Source of the DNA: Clostridiales bacterium
GTDB taxonomy: Bacteria; Bacillota; Clostridia; Oscillospirales; Oscillospiraceae
DNA length: 8,134 bases
Assembly (NCBI GenBank): GCA_019421975.1
Contig: JAHZEE010000007.1
Coordinates: forward strand, 1-8,134
Direction: 5' to 3'
Position numbers and translations under genes: made by a program
Notes under the pieces: generated by a model
Told to the model about the DNA's origin: nothing
The model's input: the letters and a program-made list of their open reading frames with translations, nothing else
Database searches by the model: none
Part shown: positions 5,698 to 8,134 of the stretch, in pieces
Layout of the letters: every line of letters begins with the position of its first letter
Position numbering within the stretch: position 1 is the stretch's first letter

Positions 5698-6678
5698 TTG
5701 GTCAAGTATGTGATCAAACGCATCCTCATCCTGATCCCCATTATGCTGGCGGTCTCTTTTATTGTCTTTTCAATCCTGTATTTCACCCCGGCGGACCCGG
5801 CCCGGATCATGCTGGGCGCCAGCGCGCCCCAGGAGGCGCTGGAGCAGCTGCGGGAGGAGCTGGGGCTGAATGAGCCGTTTTTGGTACAGTACGGCAACTA
5901 TATGCTGGGGATCCTGCACGGGGATTTCGGCACCTCATACCGCAGCGGCCAGCCGGTCTTTGACGAGATCTTTGCCCGGTTTCCCGTCACCTTGCAGCTG
6001 GCAGGCCTGAGCATCCTGGTGGTGGCCGTGTTCGGCATTCTCTTCGGCATCATCTCAGCGGTCAAGCAGTACTCCGTGCTGGACTATGTGCTGACCGTGC
6101 TCTCCATGCTGGCAGCCTCCATCCCCTCGTTCTGGCTGGGCCTCATGATGATGCTGCTGTTTGCCTCCTATCTCGGCATTCTGCCGTCGTACGGCATTGA
6201 GGACGGGTGGCGTTCGTTTATCATGCCCGTCATCGCCCTGTCGCTGCCGGGGATGGCGGAGCTGACCCGCATGACCCGTTCGGCCATGCTGGAGACCATT
6301 CGGCAGGACTACATCCGCACGGCCCGGGCCAAGGGCCTCATGGAGCGGACCGTCATCTGGCGCCATGCGCTCAAAAATGCCCTCATGCCCATCATCACGG
6401 TCATCGGCTCCAACTTCGGCAGCCTGCTCGGCGGCGCGGTGGTCATTGAGACGGTCTTTTCCCTGCCGGGCCTGGGCAGCCTGATCGTCACCTCCATCCG
6501 CTCCAAGGATGTGCCCCAGGTGATGGCGGGCACCTTGTTTGTGGCGCTGATCTTCTGTCTGGTGCTGCTGATTGTGGATGTGGCCTATGCGTTTATTGAC
6601 CCCAGAGTCCGCACCCGCTATATCCGGGAGAAAAAGGACAAGGCCCCAAAACAGCAGACTGAGGTGAACGCCGTATGA
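5698..6678 (+). CDS. dppB: Peptide/nickel-type ABC transporter permease, DppB family
   Basis: Inner-membrane subunit of the importer, pairing with the DppC-type protein encoded next. From the TTG start it has 326 residues, the normal size. The N-terminus MVKYVIKRILILIPIML is a typical DppB first membrane helix, followed by FTPADPARIMLG (29-40), the LREELGLNEP segment (51-60) and LHGDFGTSY (73-81). Further hydrophobic segments lie at about 96-120, 129-154, 172-188, 230-250 and 278-300. The cytoplasmic EAA coupling loop begins at residue 205 (YIRTARAKGL) and contacts the ATPase. The tail (307-326) is charged. The ATG of the next permease overlaps the stop by 4 bases, so the two are translationally coupled. 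The Dpp name reflects family membership only; the transported compound is unknown. Confidence 0.95.
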   Translation: MVKYVIKRILILIPIMLAVSFIVFSILYFTPADPARIMLGASAPQEALEQLREELGLNEPFLVQYGNYMLGILHGDFGTSYRSGQPVFDEIFARFPVTLQLAGLSILVVAVFGILFGIISAVKQYSVLDYVLTVLSMLAASIPSFWLGLMMMLLFASYLGILPSYGIEDGWRSFIMPVIALSLPGMAELTRMTRSAMLETIRQDYIRTARAKGLMERTVIWRHALKNALMPIITVIGSNFGSLLGGAVVIETVFSLPGLGSLIVTSIRSKDVPQVMAGTLFVALIFCLVLLIVDVAYAFIDPRVRTRYIREKKDKAPKQQTEVNAV

Positions 6679-7598
6679 AATGGAGACAGAAAACCGCAAC
6701 CATCCCCATTGAGACCCGGCCCAATACGGTTCCGACCGAGGAGGAGCAGAGCGTAGAGCGCGAGCGCTTTGCGTTCTGGCACCGGTTCTGCGAAAACAAG
6801 ACCGCGGTGGTGGGGCTTGTGGTGCTGGTGCTGCTGATCGGCATGGCGGTCTTTGCCAACCTGATCACAGACCCGGCCAATGTGACCCTGCAGGATATGA
6901 AAGCCCGCTCGCTGCCGCCCAGTCTGGAGCACCCGTTCGGCACCGACGGCTTTGGGCGCGACATCTTTGCCCGCATCATCTACGGTGCGCGCTCGTCGCT
7001 GTTCATCGCCTTTGCCACCATCGCCATCTCCTGTGCCGGCGGCCTCATCTTCGGCGTCAGCTGCGGCTACTTCGGCGGCCGGCTGGACACCATCGTCATG
7101 CGCATCGTCGATGTGTTCATGTGCCTGCCCCCGCTGCTGTTCTCCCTGTCCATCGTGGCGGCGCTGGGCAACGGCATGGGAAACCTCATTTTGGCCGTCA
7201 GCATCACCATGACGCCCTTTTTCACCCGCGTCATCCGCGCCACGGTCATGTCGGTCATGTCCATGGACTACATTGAGGCCGCCCGCGCCGCGGGCGCGAC
7301 CCATCTGCATATCATTCTGCGCCATGTGATCCCCAACTGCATGGGCCCCATCATTGTCGAGGCCACCATCAGCCTGTCCATGATGATCATGCTGGCCGCC
7401 AGCCTCAGCTTTATCGGCATGGGCGTGCTGCCGCCGTCTCCGGAGTGGGGCGCCATGCTCTCCGACGCCAGAGAGTACATGCGCGACGCGCCCTGGATGG
7501 TGCTGGCGCCGGGGCTGGTCATCATGATCACCTCCCTGGCCTTCAACCTGCTGGGCGACGGCGTGCGCGATGCGCTCGACCCGCGCATGAAGAAATGA
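6675..7598 (+). CDS. dppC: Peptide/nickel-type ABC transporter permease, DppC family
   Basis: Second membrane subunit of the importer; 307 residues. A cytoplasmic N-terminus of about 40 residues leads to the first membrane helix (43-64). The family motif HPFGTDGFGRDIFAR is at 86-100, followed by the core helices (about 108-130, 146-165, 168-186, 230-250 and 274-294). The EAA loop runs from residue 199 (YIEAARAAGA) to about 222. PPSPEWGAML (253-262) and FNLLGDGVRDALDPRMK (290-306) are typical C-terminal signatures. Its ATG overlaps the stop of the DppB-type gene and a GAGGTG site (6661-6666) precedes it by 8 bases. No ATP-binding subunit appears within the window; the family needs one or two, probably encoded downstream. 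The ligand is defined by the binding protein and not by this sequence. Confidence 0.96.
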   Translation: MKWRQKTATIPIETRPNTVPTEEEQSVERERFAFWHRFCENKTAVVGLVVLVLLIGMAVFANLITDPANVTLQDMKARSLPPSLEHPFGTDGFGRDIFARIIYGARSSLFIAFATIAISCAGGLIFGVSCGYFGGRLDTIVMRIVDVFMCLPPLLFSLSIVAALGNGMGNLILAVSITMTPFFTRVIRATVMSVMSMDYIEAARAAGATHLHIILRHVIPNCMGPIIVEATISLSMMIMLAASLSFIGMGVLPPSPEWGAMLSDAREYMRDAPWMVLAPGLVIMITSLAFNLLGDGVRDALDPRMKK

Positions 7599-7608
7599 GG
7601 CAGTGACG

Positions 7609-8134
7609 ATGAACTGGAACGAACACCACCATGCCTGGATTGTCTCTGACTACTATGCGCTTCTGCTGGCCGCCTTTGGAGCGGCGGGCGAGCGGGCCTT
7701 TGTCCAGGCGGCCCAGACCTACGGCGAGCAGCGCGGCAAGCGCATGGCTATGCGGGCCATCGCCGACGGAAGGCCCCTGGGCCTTCTGGAGTACTTCGCC
7801 TATGGAGAGTACCCCAGCACAGACGCCTTTTTTGATGTGGACATGTGGGGCGAGCCGGGCGTGGTCCACGAGAAGGTCACCCGCTGCCCCTGGGCGGACA
7901 TCTTCGCCCAGCGGGGGCTGAAGGACTGCGGCGATACCTACTGCCGCGAGATCGACCGGGCCATTGTCCGGGGCTTCAACCCGGCTCTGGAGCTGGAGAC
8001 GGCGTCCACCCAGCACTACGGCGGCTGCTGCCGCTTCTACTTCCGCCAGCCGGGCATCCCGGCCGACACCTTGGAGCAGGCCGCCCAGCTCACGGCGGGC
8101 CGGACGGACCTTTTGATGCCGCTCAGCTACCACT
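7609..8134 (+). CDS. L-2-amino-thiazoline-4-carboxylic acid hydrolase-like protein, N-terminal part (runs off the window)
   Basis: An open frame of 175 codons without a stop to the window end. I recognise the pattern of the ATC-hydrolase family (Pfam family L-2-amino-thiazoline-4-carboxylic acid hydrolase): GKRMAMRAIADGRPL (43-57), CPWADIF (93-99), an YC pair at 111-112 with Asp116, RGFNPALELE (121-130) and GGCC (138-141). In Pseudomonas the founding member opens the thiazoline ring of ATC to S-carbamoyl-cysteine on the way to cysteine; most relatives in Clostridia are uncharacterised. There is no signal peptide, so the protein should be cytoplasmic. The ATG lies 10 bases after the DppC stop, with GAGG (7597-7600) at 8 bases; an upstream in-frame GTG at 7603 is too close to that site. 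Its place in the transporter operon suggests that it acts on the imported compound. Recognition is from memory of the family motifs, and the C-terminus is unseen. Confidence 0.8.
   Translation, partial: MNWNEHHHAWIVSDYYALLLAAFGAAGERAFVQAAQTYGEQRGKRMAMRAIADGRPLGLLEYFAYGEYPSTDAFFDVDMWGEPGVVHEKVTRCPWADIFAQRGLKDCGDTYCREIDRAIVRGFNPALELETASTQHYGGCCRFYFRQPGIPADTLEQAAQLTAGRTDLLMPLSYH

Noticed and set aside
6055..7325. Minus-strand frames opposite the two permeases
   Set aside because: His/Gln/Asp/Gly-rich shadows of hydrophobic membrane segments, without motifs or ribosome binding sites.

Overview
The window looks like chromosomal DNA from a GC-rich member of the Clostridia (low-confidence guess: an Oscillospirales-type gut anaerobe). 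The reasons are strong AAGGAGG-type ribosome binding sites, a CIRCE operator for the HrcA repressor, a type I-beta (AroA-beta / T. maritima-like) DAHP synthase next to tyrA, an Hsp18-like small heat-shock protein, and GC-rich third codon positions with AT-rich intergenic regions. No RNA genes, insertion sequences or CRISPR arrays were seen.

Layout. (1) Positions 1-1379, minus strand: an aromatic amino acid operon, DAHP synthase followed by prephenate dehydrogenase (tyrA, cut by the window edge), overlapping by 4 bases. (2) Positions 1380-1639: a divergent control region with a probable minus-strand promoter for the DAHP synthase and a plus-strand promoter overlapped by a perfect CIRCE element. 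(3) Positions 1640-2095: a single-gene heat-shock unit, hsp20, closed by a strong intrinsic terminator. (4) Positions 2096-2332: an AT-rich control region with phased GCAT motifs, a -10 box and two palindromes that are candidate operators. (5) Positions 2333-8134, plus strand: a tight gene cluster that runs off the end. Its order is MarR-family regulator, metal-dependent amidohydrolase, peptide/nickel-type ABC substrate-binding lipoprotein, a 14-bp hairpin, two DppB/DppC-type permeases, and a partial protein resembling L-2-amino-thiazoline-4-carboxylate (ATC) hydrolases.

How the genes work together. The plus-strand cluster reads as one uptake-and-hydrolysis system. The lipoprotein captures a small solute outside the cell, the DppB/DppC pair carries it in (the ATPases are not in the window and are probably downstream), and two hydrolases of different folds, the amidohydrolase and the ATC-hydrolase-like protein, act on it in the cytoplasm under control of a local MarR sensor. 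The substrate is unknown. Pairing a peptide-type transporter with an ATC-hydrolase-like enzyme and a COG1228-type amidohydrolase is the most promising undescribed system here. The left half is ordinary housekeeping apart from the exact CIRCE element placed on an hsp20 gene.
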